A stretch of 51,837 nt of DNA from CAYPPG01 sp964412555 (GCA_964412555.1 CAYPPG010000056.1:1-51837); one strand, 5' to 3'; counted from the stretch's first letter, positions 37,203 through 46,732 are shown. Program-made: numbers and translations. Notes: generated from the sequence alone by a model not told the origin.

Positions 37203-38951
37203 ATGTCAATTTATCAAAACAATCTCGATGCTCTCTCCAAACTCTATCCTGATTACCGTACTCTTCTTCCTCCAACTCCTCCTCCTTATTCAACCTCACA
37301 AAGCGCTATCCAACAAATCCAAGATTGGTTATCCTCTCTTCACTTTCAGCATGATCAACTAATCGTGCTGGGGATTGGCGATGGAGTTGCGCTTCAGAAT
37401 CTCGCTCAAAGCAGGCGATTTTCAAAGATAGTAGTTATAGAACCCAATCTCGACTGCTTTACCGCCGCGCTGGCGCGAACCGATCTGACACGAGAGTTTG
37501 AGAATCCGAATATATCCTGGCTGATCGCCGTACCACCTCATCAGCTGGAGGAAGCACTGCGGTATGTGAAAACCATTCTAGCCGCCCGTGGATTTCAAGT
37601 CTTGCAGAATCCCTTCGTTCCGCAAACCGATCGCGGTTATTACTCAAAAATCACACGAGAATTGAAAAAAGTGATTGACTTTGAGACCTTCAACCTTCGT
37701 GCCAGGCTTGGCCGCGGCACTCTTGTCCAACGAAATTGGATCAGCAATATTCCTTCTATACTCAATGCATTTATGCCGGATCAGGTGGTGAATTTGTTGG
37801 CCGACATTCCGGCCGTTGTTGTCGCCGCCGGCCCTTCCCTGGATAAAAATGTTCACGTATTGAAGCAAGCCGAAAATCGTGCAGTCATCATCGCTGTCGA
37901 CACAGCCCTCCGCACGCTGCAAGAAAATCATATCACTCCTCACATCGCAGTGACTTGCGATCCGACACCGTTGAATGAAAAACACTTCGAGCAGGTAAAT
38001 TTGCAGGAACAAACATTGTACGCTTTCGTACCGGATGTTTATTACAAAATTCTTTCTTACTTCCAAGATATGCCTTATCGATTGTGTTTGCTCGATGACA
38101 GTTCTCGCTTGTCCTATCGGTTGAAAGAACGGCTCGGAATTCAACGATTGTTCAAACGTGCCATGCATGTTTCCGAAGCGGCGATTCATCTCGCGCTTCA
38201 TATGGGATGCAATCCGATCCTTTTCACCGGCCTGGATTTAGCCCTTCCACGTTTCAAAGGAAGCACTCACACTCACTTCGGTTCCCACTCTTCACAAATC
38301 ACTGCAATCAATCAAGACAAGATTCATATTCGAACAAAAGAGGGACAACATGCAGAGCATTCCATAATGTCCGTTCCCGGCTGGGATGGCCAACCAGTTC
38401 TCACTTTCTATTCTTTTCACATGTATTTAATGAAACTCGAAGAGCTGATCGCTTCAACTCCCGTTCAATGGATCGACGCTACCGAGGGAGGGGCTAAAAA
38501 ACCAGGATGTTCCCAACAGCAGTTGGAAAACGCCTTACAAACACTACCGGAATTGGATGTCTCTTTCGCGTTGCGTTTCTCGAATCTTTCTATTCCACCT
38601 CTCCCAAAAATCGATGCATGCATATCGGATTTAGAGGAAGGTTTTCAGAAAATGAATCGGATGGTGGAAGAGTTTGAGAAATTGACTACTGATCAAATGA
38701 ACCGAGAAAAATCGATCAAAGTATGGGCGGATTTCTTACAAGATTCGCAAATCCGAGCCATGCTGGACCATGCAGTGTTTCCCTTTCAACTCCATCCTGG
38801 GATTGAATTCGTCGCGGATGAAAATCGACATTCGTTCGTAAAATCGCAGACTTCGGAAGCCCAAAAAATCATGAATATGTTCATTCCATTGTGGAGGGGT
38901 ACACTCGAAGAACTCTCACATAGAAGGGATCACTTGAAAGATAAAAAGTAA
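37203..38951 (+). CDS. MAF/DUF115-type motility-associated glycosyltransferase
   Basis: This 582-residue cytoplasmic protein has the motility accessory factor layout. An N-terminal region has LIVLGIGDGVALQNL and IVVIEPNLDCF (about 53-82). The MptE-like DUF115 domain has VVAAGPSLDKN (about 207-216), AVDTALRTL, CDPTPLNEKHFE and FTGLDLALPR. MAF proteins add nonulosonic sugars to flagellin. No flagellin or nonulosonate genes lie in the window, so the target is unknown. The neighbour upstream is a secreted SUMF1 protein, and the gene downstream converges with four bases between. Confidence 0.85.
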   Translation: MSIYQNNLDALSKLYPDYRTLLPPTPPPYSTSQSAIQQIQDWLSSLHFQHDQLIVLGIGDGVALQNLAQSRRFSKIVVIEPNLDCFTAALARTDLTREFENPNISWLIAVPPHQLEEALRYVKTILAARGFQVLQNPFVPQTDRGYYSKITRELKKVIDFETFNLRARLGRGTLVQRNWISNIPSILNAFMPDQVVNLLADIPAVVVAAGPSLDKNVHVLKQAENRAVIIAVDTALRTLQENHITPHIAVTCDPTPLNEKHFEQVNLQEQTLYAFVPDVYYKILSYFQDMPYRLCLLDDSSRLSYRLKERLGIQRLFKRAMHVSEAAIHLALHMGCNPILFTGLDLALPRFKGSTHTHFGSHSSQITAINQDKIHIRTKEGQHAEHSIMSVPGWDGQPVLTFYSFHMYLMKLEELIASTPVQWIDATEGGAKKPGCSQQQLENALQTLPELDVSFALRFSNLSIPPLPKIDACISDLEEGFQKMNRMVEEFEKLTTDQMNREKSIKVWADFLQDSQIRAMLDHAVFPFQLHPGIEFVADENRHSFVKSQTSEAQKIMNMFIPLWRGTLEELSHRRDHLKDKK

Positions 38952-38955
38952 AAAA

Positions 38956-40719
38956 TCAAGAGCGAATGCCCAAACTCTCTTCCAGCAATTGTCGTTGATA
39001 AATCCGCGCATACAATCCTTCGTGCGCCAGGAGCGTATCGTGAGTTCCTTCCTCCACGATTTGTCCATCATCCAAGACAATGATGTGATCCGCATTCATC
39101 ACTGTGGAAATCCGATGGCTTATGAGAATGGCTGTATTTTGATGAATCGCATCATGCAATCCCCGCAAAATGGCTTCCTCGGTTTGGGTATCTACATTGG
39201 AGAGGCAATCGTCCAGGATAAGGATTGGACGGTTCAGGATCAAAGCGCGGGCAATTCCTGTTCGTTGTTTCTGGCCACCGGAAAGCGTGATCCCCCGTTC
39301 GCCGACCTCTGTTTCATAGAGTTCGGGGAATTCTTGCACTTCATTATGCAACTGGGCACGCTCAGCCGCCTCGATTATTTCCGATTCTTGTGCCGCTTCA
39401 GGCTCAGCTAAACCAAACACGATATTTTCCCGGATCGAATCCGAAAACAAAAACACTTCCTGGGATACATATCCGATTGACTGCCACAATTGTTCTTTGG
39501 GAATATCGTTGATATCTTGTCCGTCGAAAAATATTTGCCCGGGGGAAACCGGATAAAGATGTAACAGTAAATTCACGATACTCGATTTGCCGGAGCCTGT
39601 CGGTCCGACAATCGCGAGGGTATGTCCGGGTTCAACCCGAAACGAAACATTTTTCAAGACAGGCGGCATATTTTCGTTATAGGAAAACGTTACATCTTGG
39701 AATTCAATCAAACCTTTCAGGGAGAGTGCGGACTCATCATAGGGAAGTTCATCGATTTCCGGTTGGATATCGAAAATCGCCTGTAATCGTTTCCACGAAG
39801 CCGCTCCTCGATGAATCACGTTGATGATCCAGCCTAAAGCGATAATCGGCCACATCAACATTTGATAATAGATCGTGAATTGAACCAGATCGCCCAGACG
39901 TAATTGCCCGTCGATCACTTTCAATCCCCCTAACCAAAGAATCAATACCGTCCCCACACCGCCGATAAATCTCATGAAGGGAAATAATTTTCCCCTCATC
40001 TTGATTTGTGCAATGTTGCGGTCCAGATAGCGGTCGTTTATATCGCGAAAGCGCTCATATTCTTCGTCTTCCTGGCAATACGCCTTGATTACCCGAATGC
40101 CGGAAAAATTCTCCTGGATTTTCGCTGTCATCTCAGAGTAACACTCTTGCGCCTGCCGGTATAACCGATACAACTTTCGAGTATTGAAATTCACATAAAT
40201 CAGTAAAACGACAATAGGAATCAACAAAGTAATGGTTAAAGTAAAATCCACAGACAGCATGGAATATAATGCTAATATAGTAACCATGAAGGCTGTACTG
40301 GGATACATGATGCCCGGACCGACTAATAATCGTGCCTGTTCAATATCGCTGGAAAATCGCGTCACGAGATCCCCTGTCCGAAATTGCTGATAAAACCGAG
40401 GGGTCATGCGTTGGATATGGGTAAAATAGTTATTTCTGAGATTCATCTCGATCTGCCGCGACGCGCCAATAATCAACCATCGCGCAAAAAAGAGACTAAT
40501 ACCACTGCAAACAGCCAATCCCAAAATCGTCATGCAATACACAAATAATTCGGGGCGAGAAATATCCGTTTCCAGTCCATTGATGATTTGTTTTACATAG
40601 GCTGGGATTTGAATCATGAGGTAACTGTGCAAAATCAAGGCGAGGATTCCAACACAATTCCGAAACGCTACCGGCCGCATATACGATAAAACAATAAAAA
40701 ATAGATTTCGATTACTCAT
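38956..40719 (-). CDS. ABC exporter half-transporter (membrane domain fused to ATPase)
   Basis: This 587-residue protein has six membrane segments (about 1-300) and an ATPase domain. Walker A GPTGSGKS is at about 372, the signature LSGGQKQR at about 479 and Walker B ILILDD at about 499. The switch His is near 535. The usual catalytic glutamate after Walker B is Asp (LDDCLSNVD), as in the degenerate subunit of heterodimeric exporters such as MdlA/BmrC-type proteins. No partner half is adjacent. Substrate may be a lipid or drug; not decidable from sequence. Confidence 0.88.
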   Translation of the reverse strand: MSNRNLFFIVLSYMRPVAFRNCVGILALILHSYLMIQIPAYVKQIINGLETDISRPELFVYCMTILGLAVCSGISLFFARWLIIGASRQIEMNLRNNYFTHIQRMTPRFYQQFRTGDLVTRFSSDIEQARLLVGPGIMYPSTAFMVTILALYSMLSVDFTLTITLLIPIVVLLIYVNFNTRKLYRLYRQAQECYSEMTAKIQENFSGIRVIKAYCQEDEEYERFRDINDRYLDRNIAQIKMRGKLFPFMRFIGGVGTVLILWLGGLKVIDGQLRLGDLVQFTIYYQMLMWPIIALGWIINVIHRGAASWKRLQAIFDIQPEIDELPYDESALSLKGLIEFQDVTFSYNENMPPVLKNVSFRVEPGHTLAIVGPTGSGKSSIVNLLLHLYPVSPGQIFFDGQDINDIPKEQLWQSIGYVSQEVFLFSDSIRENIVFGLAEPEAAQESEIIEAAERAQLHNEVQEFPELYETEVGERGITLSGGQKQRTGIARALILNRPILILDDCLSNVDTQTEEAILRGLHDAIHQNTAILISHRISTVMNADHIIVLDDGQIVEEGTHDTLLAHEGLYARIYQRQLLEESLGIRS

Positions 40720-40981
40720 AAGAAAACACTTAAATCGGATCTTTGTCTGCTATGCAGAATCTCATTCGAGGTAAACACGACGAACGGCTTTTTTATGCGA
40801 AATTCGTACGAGGAAAGAAGCTTACTCATGATGCCGGAAAAATCAAAGTTTTTTATGTGTTCGGCAATTCCTTTGTTTCCAGAATTTCCAGCAATTTCCG
40901 AAGTTCTTGAAATTGATGATGATATCCCAACCCGATTAATGTATCACATCCTATCAATGTATTTTACCTTCAAAAATCAGG

Positions 40982-41986
40982 TTAAAAAGCATCGGTTTGC
41001 CAATAGACAAAACCATTGTTTTCCGCTTCTTTTTGAATTATGTCATGAAATCCCTTTCCCGCAACATTCCGGCACATCATAAACGGATAAGGGATTTCTC
41101 TGATTTTCCATTTTTCTGTTTGTAAAAATGCATAGATATCCGGATCCGGAGCGAAAAAACTTTTTATCCCTTTGCACGCTTTTTCTTCCGCTTTGATCGA
41201 CATCACCGCGAAAAGCCGTGTCAATAAATCCGGATCCGGTCTTGAAAATCCATATTCACTGATGGTCAAGACGGGTCGATTTTCGGTATATTTTGCATAA
41301 TAAAAATAGGCAGCTGGTTTCTCACCTTCCAACAGAACAACGGGGACGTGACTCATCCAAGTAGGTCTTGATTCCCAATATTGAAAATCACGAAGAAGTG
41401 TTCCCGAAAGTATGGATTGGCGCTGCGAATACATCTCATGCAATAGAGGATAATCTTTTTCCTGCAACCTGCGGAAAGAACCTGCATGCTTTCTCAAATG
41501 TTTCAGTTGTGAAATATCGATTTCTTGTTCTTCCAAAGGAAGAATTTTCCAGCCGAATCGCTCGTAATAAGATTGAATCGTCGTATACAAAAAGGAAACA
41601 GCCATCTCCTCTTGCCCCATAATTCGGAGCGCATGTTCGATCAAACGGCCTGCATATCCACGGCCGCGACATTCTGGACGAGTTCCAACATTTCCGATTC
41701 CCCCCACACGGATGGTTTGGTTTTGAAAATAAATCGAACGATCGAATATTTGAATGTAAGATAAGTATCGTTTTCCTTTTTGTATTGCCAAGCAAAATTT
41801 GGGATTATACCAGGGATCATTTCGCACAATGGAGAAAAAGAAACGCGGAGATATGTCGGGAAATGCCGATTCGAACACGGACCGCGCATTCTCAAATTCA
41901 TCAAACGGCACATGGGTAATGCGGATTCCATCTGAAGGATACATTTCATGATCGGATAAAGAGCCATTCATCATATGCACAGACAC
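40982..41986 (-). CDS. GNAT N-acetyltransferase
   Basis: This 334-residue protein has a GNAT acetyl-CoA loop at about 96-120 (GGIGNVGTRPECRGRGYAGRLI). The alpha3-beta5 segment SFLYTTIQSYYERFGW follows. The length and a second, degenerate half resemble Eis-type enzymes. Start is unsure: GTG at 41986 has no ribosome site, and ATG at 41974 or 41944 is possible. It follows the PurS-like gene by 42 bases. Confidence 0.82.
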   Translation of the reverse strand: MSVHMMNGSLSDHEMYPSDGIRITHVPFDEFENARSVFESAFPDISPRFFFSIVRNDPWYNPKFCLAIQKGKRYLSYIQIFDRSIYFQNQTIRVGGIGNVGTRPECRGRGYAGRLIEHALRIMGQEEMAVSFLYTTIQSYYERFGWKILPLEEQEIDISQLKHLRKHAGSFRRLQEKDYPLLHEMYSQRQSILSGTLLRDFQYWESRPTWMSHVPVVLLEGEKPAAYFYYAKYTENRPVLTISEYGFSRPDPDLLTRLFAVMSIKAEEKACKGIKSFFAPDPDIYAFLQTEKWKIREIPYPFMMCRNVAGKGFHDIIQKEAENNGFVYWQTDAF

Positions 41987-42028
41987 AACAAAGCATGAAA
42001 AGGTGGTTTTCCCTCAATCGTAAAAAAC

Positions 42029-42565
42029 CTACTGAGCGAAAAAAGAATAATGTATCTGATAATGAGGATTGGATAGCAATCCCCTCCCGCGGCTTCTTGT
42101 CACCGCGATATCCTCGACAATTTCTCGAATTTCCTTTTGAGGGATCTCGTCAAACTGTAAATCCCACCAAATGCCTCTTCGAAGAGAGGCCGGATTTACA
42201 TCTTCCTCCATTCCTCTCAAAGCCTCCATCGTCCCTTCGGCTTTGCTGTCTTCGATATCACACACAAGAACGGAAGCGTCTTTTTCGAGGAGAAAAGATT
42301 CCATATCGGTTATACTCTGTTCACTGGGAAGAATCTTATAGCGATGTTTATTGGGATTTGCAAATAAAGCCGTTTTTTGTACCCACTTCTCGAGTATCTG
42401 TTCAGCCTGCTCGGGTGAGAGTCCCAAAAATTGTATTTCCCAGAACTCAGACCGCTGAAGCGCTTGTAACGAAGTACATCCAAGCCTCGTTTTCAGAGTA
42501 TGATGAGCGGTCAGGGCAATATTATCGGGAATTTTGAGTGAAACAAAAAGAAAGACATAACACAT
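42029..42565 (-). CDS. Tandem PurS-like protein (two PurS domains in one chain)
   Basis: This 178-residue protein holds two copies of a PurS-sized unit. Residues 2-78 run from VFLFVSLKIPDNIALTAHHT to ALFANPNKHRYKI; residues about 97-178 end LLSNPHYQIHYSF. Single PurS proteins are about 80-85 residues, form dimers and share the motif LLANP-x-x-x-x-Y. PurS bridges PurL and PurQ in FGAR amidotransferase. Two fused units would make a covalent dimer. No purL or purQ is nearby. Alternative starts are at 42589 and 42634; the ATG at 42565 fits PurS length best, though its AGGGAG lies 15 bases away. A 180-residue frame on the other strand is antisense and not real. Confidence 0.75.
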   Translation of the reverse strand: MCYVFLFVSLKIPDNIALTAHHTLKTRLGCTSLQALQRSEFWEIQFLGLSPEQAEQILEKWVQKTALFANPNKHRYKILPSEQSITDMESFLLEKDASVLVCDIEDSKAEGTMEALRGMEEDVNPASLRRGIWWDLQFDEIPQKEIREIVEDIAVTRSRGRGLLSNPHYQIHYSFFAQ

Positions 42566-42661
42566 ATTTGCTTGTTTTAACTCCCTCATGCTATACTGTG
42601 TACAAATACGGTGTAAGGTAAGATAAAAGATCACCGTTTCATCAAGAATGACGAAGCGGGG

Positions 42662-42689
42662 TTGACATTAAAATAATCGTGCCGATAAA
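42662..42689 (+). promoter_or_regulatory. Promoter of the isomerase-rib operon
   Basis: Perfect -35 TTGACA (42662-42667) and GATAAA (42684-42689) are 16 bases apart, about 75 bases before the first gene. The short leader has no FMN-riboswitch-like fold. Confidence 0.55.
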
Positions 42690-42764
42690 CTTCTACAAGA
42701 GCGATGTCGGTTTATTGATCATAACACAAGATGTTTTACCCTAAAATGGACCGATGAGGAATAT

Positions 42765-43583
42765 ATGTATCTTTCGATATCATCTTATACGTGGTTATCT
42801 TCATCTTTTCTGAGTAAGCTGTCCCTTCTACAAGAATATGGGATCGAATCGGTGGAAATTTATGCAGGGAAAAGACACCTGGATATTACGGATCCGGAAG
42901 CCGTCCAACAAGCGGGAATGGCAATTCGGAATATGGGATTTCGGAGTGTATCACTCCATGCGCCCAGTAATGTCGGTGATTTGTCCAATCCGGTGGAATC
43001 CGAGCGGGAAGAAACCATTCATAGTTGTCAAAATACCTTGGATGCCGCAATACTGTTAGGCGCGTCTCTGGTCACTTTCCATCCCTGTGGAATTGAGGGA
43101 GATGTGAGCCAGGGGATAGAACGTTGGATTTCATTATCGGAAACTCTTCGTGATTTGAGCGGTTATGCGGAAGACCGGGATGTGCGCATCGCTGTAGAAA
43201 ATCTACCGTCCCCCCTATTTGGAAGTGCGCCACTCGAAATGTACGAGCGAATTTCATCATTGGACCTCATAAATGTCGGAATGTGTTTGGATATCGGCCA
43301 TGCATTTGCCGGCCGTCATCTTCCCGCGGCATTGACTCGATTCGGCGAAAAAATATTTTCGGTTCACGCCAGCGACAATCGAGGGAATGTCGATGATCAT
43401 CTCACACCGGGAAAAGGGTATATACCATGGGAAGATATTTTCAACGGTCTGCGGCAAATGGAATTTCGTGGACCGATCACTTTTGAAGTACAAGACAATC
43501 GCAAATTAGAAGATATATTGGAAGATGCCATTGACTTTGCGGATCAAATGGGTCTGCAAGGTGTTGGTCAGTTATCTCATTGA
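42765..43583 (+). CDS. Sugar phosphate isomerase/epimerase-like TIM barrel, cytoplasmic
   Basis: This 272-residue protein has an AP-endonuclease-2 fold: YGIESVEIYAG, VSLHAPSNVGDL, LVTFHPCG, IAVENLPS, GMCLDIGHAF, FSVHASDNRG and PITFEVQD. His and Glu ligands for one or more divalent metals are in place, and no signal peptide is present. GAGG lies before the start. It is the first gene of the riboflavin operon and overlaps ribD by four bases (TTGA). Rib operons do not normally carry this gene; it may supply or salvage a phosphorylated sugar, but this is a guess. Confidence 0.85.
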   Translation: MYLSISSYTWLSSSFLSKLSLLQEYGIESVEIYAGKRHLDITDPEAVQQAGMAIRNMGFRSVSLHAPSNVGDLSNPVESEREETIHSCQNTLDAAILLGASLVTFHPCGIEGDVSQGIERWISLSETLRDLSGYAEDRDVRIAVENLPSPLFGSAPLEMYERISSLDLINVGMCLDIGHAFAGRHLPAALTRFGEKIFSVHASDNRGNVDDHLTPGKGYIPWEDIFNGLRQMEFRGPITFEVQDNRKLEDILEDAIDFADQMGLQGVGQLSH

Positions 43584-44743
43584 AAAAAAAACATCACGCC
43601 CCTCTATTAACTTTGGATGTAGCATTTATGCGTCGAGCGTTGGACTTGGCGCGTGAAGGCCGTTTTACTGTGTCTCCGAATCCTCGTGTAGGATGTGTCA
43701 TCGTAAAACCCGCTCAAGATTCAAACACGCCTCAATACAAAATCATCGGTGAAGGATATCACCTTCGTAAAGGATTACCACACGCGGAGCGCGTAGCGCT
43801 CGACAATTGCACCGAAAGCCCACAGGGGGCAACAATGTATTTGAATTTGGAGCCTTGTTGTCACACCGGTGCTACACCGCCGTGTACTGAAGCAATTCTT
43901 GCTGCGGGAATCAAGAGGGTTGTCACGGCCATTGCCGATCCTTTTCCTGAAGTGGCCGGAAAAGGAATTGAATGGCTGCGAAAACAAGGGATCAAGGTGG
44001 ATGTTGGAATCCTTGAAGATGAAGCTCGATACGAAAATCGTTTTTTTCTTCATTTTCACAAAACAGGATTACCGTGGGTCATTGTAAAAGCGGCCATGTC
44101 ATTGGATGGGAAATTGTCCACGGTTTCCGGTGAATCAAAATGGATTACAGGGGAAGAAGCCCGTTCTCACGTCCACGAAATTCGCGCTGAAGTCGATGCG
44201 GTTCTCGCGGGGATCGGGACAGTCTTGAAGGATAACCCTCATTTAACTGCACGGCCGAAATTTGCCGGCAAACGTGAGTATTCTCCACCCACCCGTTTGA
44301 TACTCGATCCTCTTGGTCAAATTCCTCTCCACTCCCATTTATTCCAATCGATAAAAGAATCACCCCTTTGGATATTTACATCGAAAGAGATTCCTGACAA
44401 GACAAGGCAAGAAATAGAATCGAATGACGCACGAGTCCTAATTGTAGACAATGATGGGGAAAAACTCGACTTAGATCAAATCTTACAAATACTGGCATCG
44501 GAAAACATGATGAGTGTAATGATTGAAGGGGGCGGTCATGTTCATTCCTCATTTCTTGAAGAAAAACTCGTGAACGAAATGGCGGCTTATATTGCGCCGG
44601 TTTTGATTGGCGGAAAGAACGCGCCGACATTCTATATGGGGAAAGGCGTGGGTACAATAAAAGAAGCCCCTCGGCTTGAACGAGTTAATCGCCGCCTTCT
44701 CGGGCCGGACACATTAATCCGAGGGATACTCAATTGGAAATAG
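43580..44743 (+). CDS. ribD: Bifunctional diaminohydroxyphosphoribosylaminopyrimidine deaminase/reductase
   Basis: This 387-residue protein carries out the second and third steps of the riboflavin pathway after RibA. The N-terminal deaminase has TVSPNPRVGCVIVK and zinc ligands His68 (HAE) plus Cys93 and Cys102 (PCCHTGATPPC). The C-terminal reductase has VKAAMSLDGKLST, SKWITGEEARSHVHEIRAEVDAVLAGIGTV and MIEGGGHVHSSF. The TTG start overlaps the upstream stop and is followed by nine A; the ATG at 43628 would cut off family-typical N-terminal sequence. Thirteen bases separate it from ribE. Confidence 0.95.
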   Translation: MKKKHHAPLLTLDVAFMRRALDLAREGRFTVSPNPRVGCVIVKPAQDSNTPQYKIIGEGYHLRKGLPHAERVALDNCTESPQGATMYLNLEPCCHTGATPPCTEAILAAGIKRVVTAIADPFPEVAGKGIEWLRKQGIKVDVGILEDEARYENRFFLHFHKTGLPWVIVKAAMSLDGKLSTVSGESKWITGEEARSHVHEIRAEVDAVLAGIGTVLKDNPHLTARPKFAGKREYSPPTRLILDPLGQIPLHSHLFQSIKESPLWIFTSKEIPDKTRQEIESNDARVLIVDNDGEKLDLDQILQILASENMMSVMIEGGGHVHSSFLEEKLVNEMAAYIAPVLIGGKNAPTFYMGKGVGTIKEAPRLERVNRRLLGPDTLIRGILNWK

Positions 44744-44756
44744 AGAGTACTCGGTT

Positions 44757-45410
44757 ATGTTCACCGGAATTATTCAAGAACTCGGTACCATATTGGAGAT
44801 CAGACAAAGAGGAGAAACCGCCTCATTACACATCCGTGCCCCAAAAATCTGCTCCGATGCACAATTAGGAGATAGTATCTGTGTGAATGGAGTTTGTCTC
44901 ACGATTTCTTTTCTCGACTCGGAAACATTTACCGCCGATCTCTCCACAGAAACTCTGAACCGTTCGACTTTTCTTGATTTGACGACCGGTGACCTCGTAA
45001 ACCTCGAATCGGCTTTGCGCCCCACTGATCGTATGGGGGGGCACATTGTCGCCGGACACGTTGACGGTATTGGTACGATAGATATACTAGAAGATCAGGA
45101 TGAATTTTCACGCCTGGTTGTGCAGTTTCCCCCACATCTTGCTCCGTATATCGCCGAAAAAGGGTCTATCACGATTGATGGGATAAGTTTAACCCTAGCA
45201 AATGTGGAAGGAAATCTTGCAAGTGTTGCCTTAATTCCATATACAATTCAGCATACGAATCTTCGCTCAAAACAACCCGGCGATGCGATCAATTTGGAAG
45301 TCGATATACTTGCTCGCTATGTAGAACGTCTTCTGCAATTCAATGAAATCAATAGCGAAAAAGGATTAACGATGGATAAACTCGAAGAATATGGGTTTCT
45401 CAAAGAATGA
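44757..45410 (+). CDS. ribE: Riboflavin synthase alpha subunit
   Basis: This 217-residue protein starts MFTGIIQELGTI. It has two lumazine-binding barrels: the first with VNGVCLTI and MGGHIVAGHVDGIG at the junction, the second with SITIDGISLTLANV and IPYTIQHTNL. It dismutates two dimethylribityllumazine molecules into riboflavin. Length is normal, with a slightly long C-terminal tail (KGLTMDKLEEYGFLKE). The gene sits between ribD and ribBA, so the whole pathway is present here. Confidence 0.95.
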   Translation: MFTGIIQELGTILEIRQRGETASLHIRAPKICSDAQLGDSICVNGVCLTISFLDSETFTADLSTETLNRSTFLDLTTGDLVNLESALRPTDRMGGHIVAGHVDGIGTIDILEDQDEFSRLVVQFPPHLAPYIAEKGSITIDGISLTLANVEGNLASVALIPYTIQHTNLRSKQPGDAINLEVDILARYVERLLQFNEINSEKGLTMDKLEEYGFLKE

Positions 45411-45505
45411 GCAAAGTATCGATAGATTCTATTATCCTTTTGAGGATTCTGATTGAGATTTCTTTTGAGGTAGCGATTACAAGATTACCTAAAGTATGGA
45501 CACAA

Positions 45506-45528
45506 TGATCACATAGAATTGGTGATCA
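45506..45528 (+). promoter_or_regulatory. Inverted repeat beside the ribBA ribosome site
   Basis: TGATCAC and GTGATCA form a perfect 7-bp stem with a nine-base loop, ending on the AAGGG site of ribBA. The hairpin could limit translation or be an operator. The 131-base gap has no FMN riboswitch consensus. Confidence 0.45.
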
Positions 45529-45541
45529 AGGGAAAAACAAC

Positions 45542-46732
45542 ATGACGCTCACGATTGAACAGGCCGTTGCCGAACTGAAAGCCGGCAAAATGGTTATCGT
45601 TATCGATGATGAAAATCGCGAAAACGAGGGGGATATTATTGTTCCGGCTCAAACGATCACTCCCGAACGAGTCAATTTCATTGTCAATAAGGCTCGCGGT
45701 TTGTTGTGTGTGGCAATCGAAAAGGAACAAGCCGATCATCTTAATCTCCACCCGATGACAACGGACAATACCGCTCTTCATAACACGAATTTCACGGTTA
45801 CGGTTGATGCGATCAATGGCACTACAACCGGTATATCCTCCCATGATCGCGCAATCACGATCAAAACATTGGCTGACCGGAATGCCCGGACGGAAGACCT
45901 CGGACGGCCGGGACACATTTGCCCGATCATAGCCAAACCCGGCGGTGTTCTTCGCCGCGCCGGCCATACCGAAGCCGTTGTTGATTTGATGAAAATGGCA
46001 GGATTCAATCCGGCCGGTGTTTTATGTGAGATTTTAAACGATGACGGCACAATGGCACGATTACCCGAGTTAGAAATACTATCGGAAAAATACAACATCG
46101 GCATCGTTACTATAGAAGACTTGATCGCTTACCGTAATCGTACGGAAACACTGGTAGAAAAAGTTCTTACGACAGACCTGCCGACCGCCTTCGGGCACTT
46201 CTTGCTCCATCTCTATGTAAGCAAAGTAGATGACAAGAAATATTTGGCGCTTGTCAAAGGAGATATCACGACACCGGAGCCTGTTTTGGTTCGTGTACAT
46301 TCCCAGTGTCTTACCGGTGATCTGCTTGGTTCTCTACGATGTGACTGCGGTCCTCAATTACATTACGCCATGCAGAAAATCGAGGAAGAAGGAAGAGGGG
46401 TACTTCTTTACATGCCGCAAGAAGGGCGTGGAATCGGCATCGTCAATAAGCTCAAGGCCTATGTGCTTCAAGATCAAGGATTGGATACAGTCGAAGCCAA
46501 TTTGAAACTCGGTAAAAAAGCCGATGAACGGGACTACGGGTTGGGCGAGCAAATTCTTGTCGATTTGGGGATTCGGAAGATGCGCCTCATGACCAATAAC
46601 CCTAAAAAAATCACCGGCTTATCCGGATATGGGTTGGAAATTGTGGAACAAGTACCCACTCGGGTTGGTGAATGTGAGTTCAATGTGTATTATTTAGAAA
46701 CCAAAAAGAAAAAAATGGGGCATCAATTATAA
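45542..46732 (+). CDS. ribBA: Bifunctional DHBP synthase / GTP cyclohydrolase II
   Basis: This 396-residue protein has an N-terminal DHBP synthase domain with DDENRENEGDI (22-32) and GHTEAVVDL (141-149), making the four-carbon unit from ribulose-5-phosphate. The C-terminal cyclohydrolase has zinc cysteines in CLTGDLLGSLRCDCG (Cys256, 267, 269), QEGRGIGIVNKL and the YGLGEQIL active site. It opens GTP to start the pathway. All key residues look intact in both halves. It is fourth in the operon, before ribH. Confidence 0.96.
   Translation: MTLTIEQAVAELKAGKMVIVIDDENRENEGDIIVPAQTITPERVNFIVNKARGLLCVAIEKEQADHLNLHPMTTDNTALHNTNFTVTVDAINGTTTGISSHDRAITIKTLADRNARTEDLGRPGHICPIIAKPGGVLRRAGHTEAVVDLMKMAGFNPAGVLCEILNDDGTMARLPELEILSEKYNIGIVTIEDLIAYRNRTETLVEKVLTTDLPTAFGHFLLHLYVSKVDDKKYLALVKGDITTPEPVLVRVHSQCLTGDLLGSLRCDCGPQLHYAMQKIEEEGRGVLLYMPQEGRGIGIVNKLKAYVLQDQGLDTVEANLKLGKKADERDYGLGEQILVDLGIRKMRLMTNNPKKITGLSGYGLEIVEQVPTRVGECEFNVYYLETKKKKMGHQL

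Noticed and set aside
40795..41082. 95-codon plus-strand frame
   Set aside because: Overlaps the end of the GNAT gene on the other strand and has no recognisable motif; the 262-base gap otherwise shows no gene.
41995..42537. 180-codon plus-strand frame
   Set aside because: Antisense to the PurS-like gene, which has family motifs in both halves.
42690..42764. FMN riboswitch in the rib operon leader
   Set aside because: The leader is only about 75 bases, and the conserved aptamer segments are not seen.
43580..43591. Programmed frameshift at the A9 run of ribD
   Set aside because: The run directly follows the start codon and both frames are explained by normal gene overlap.
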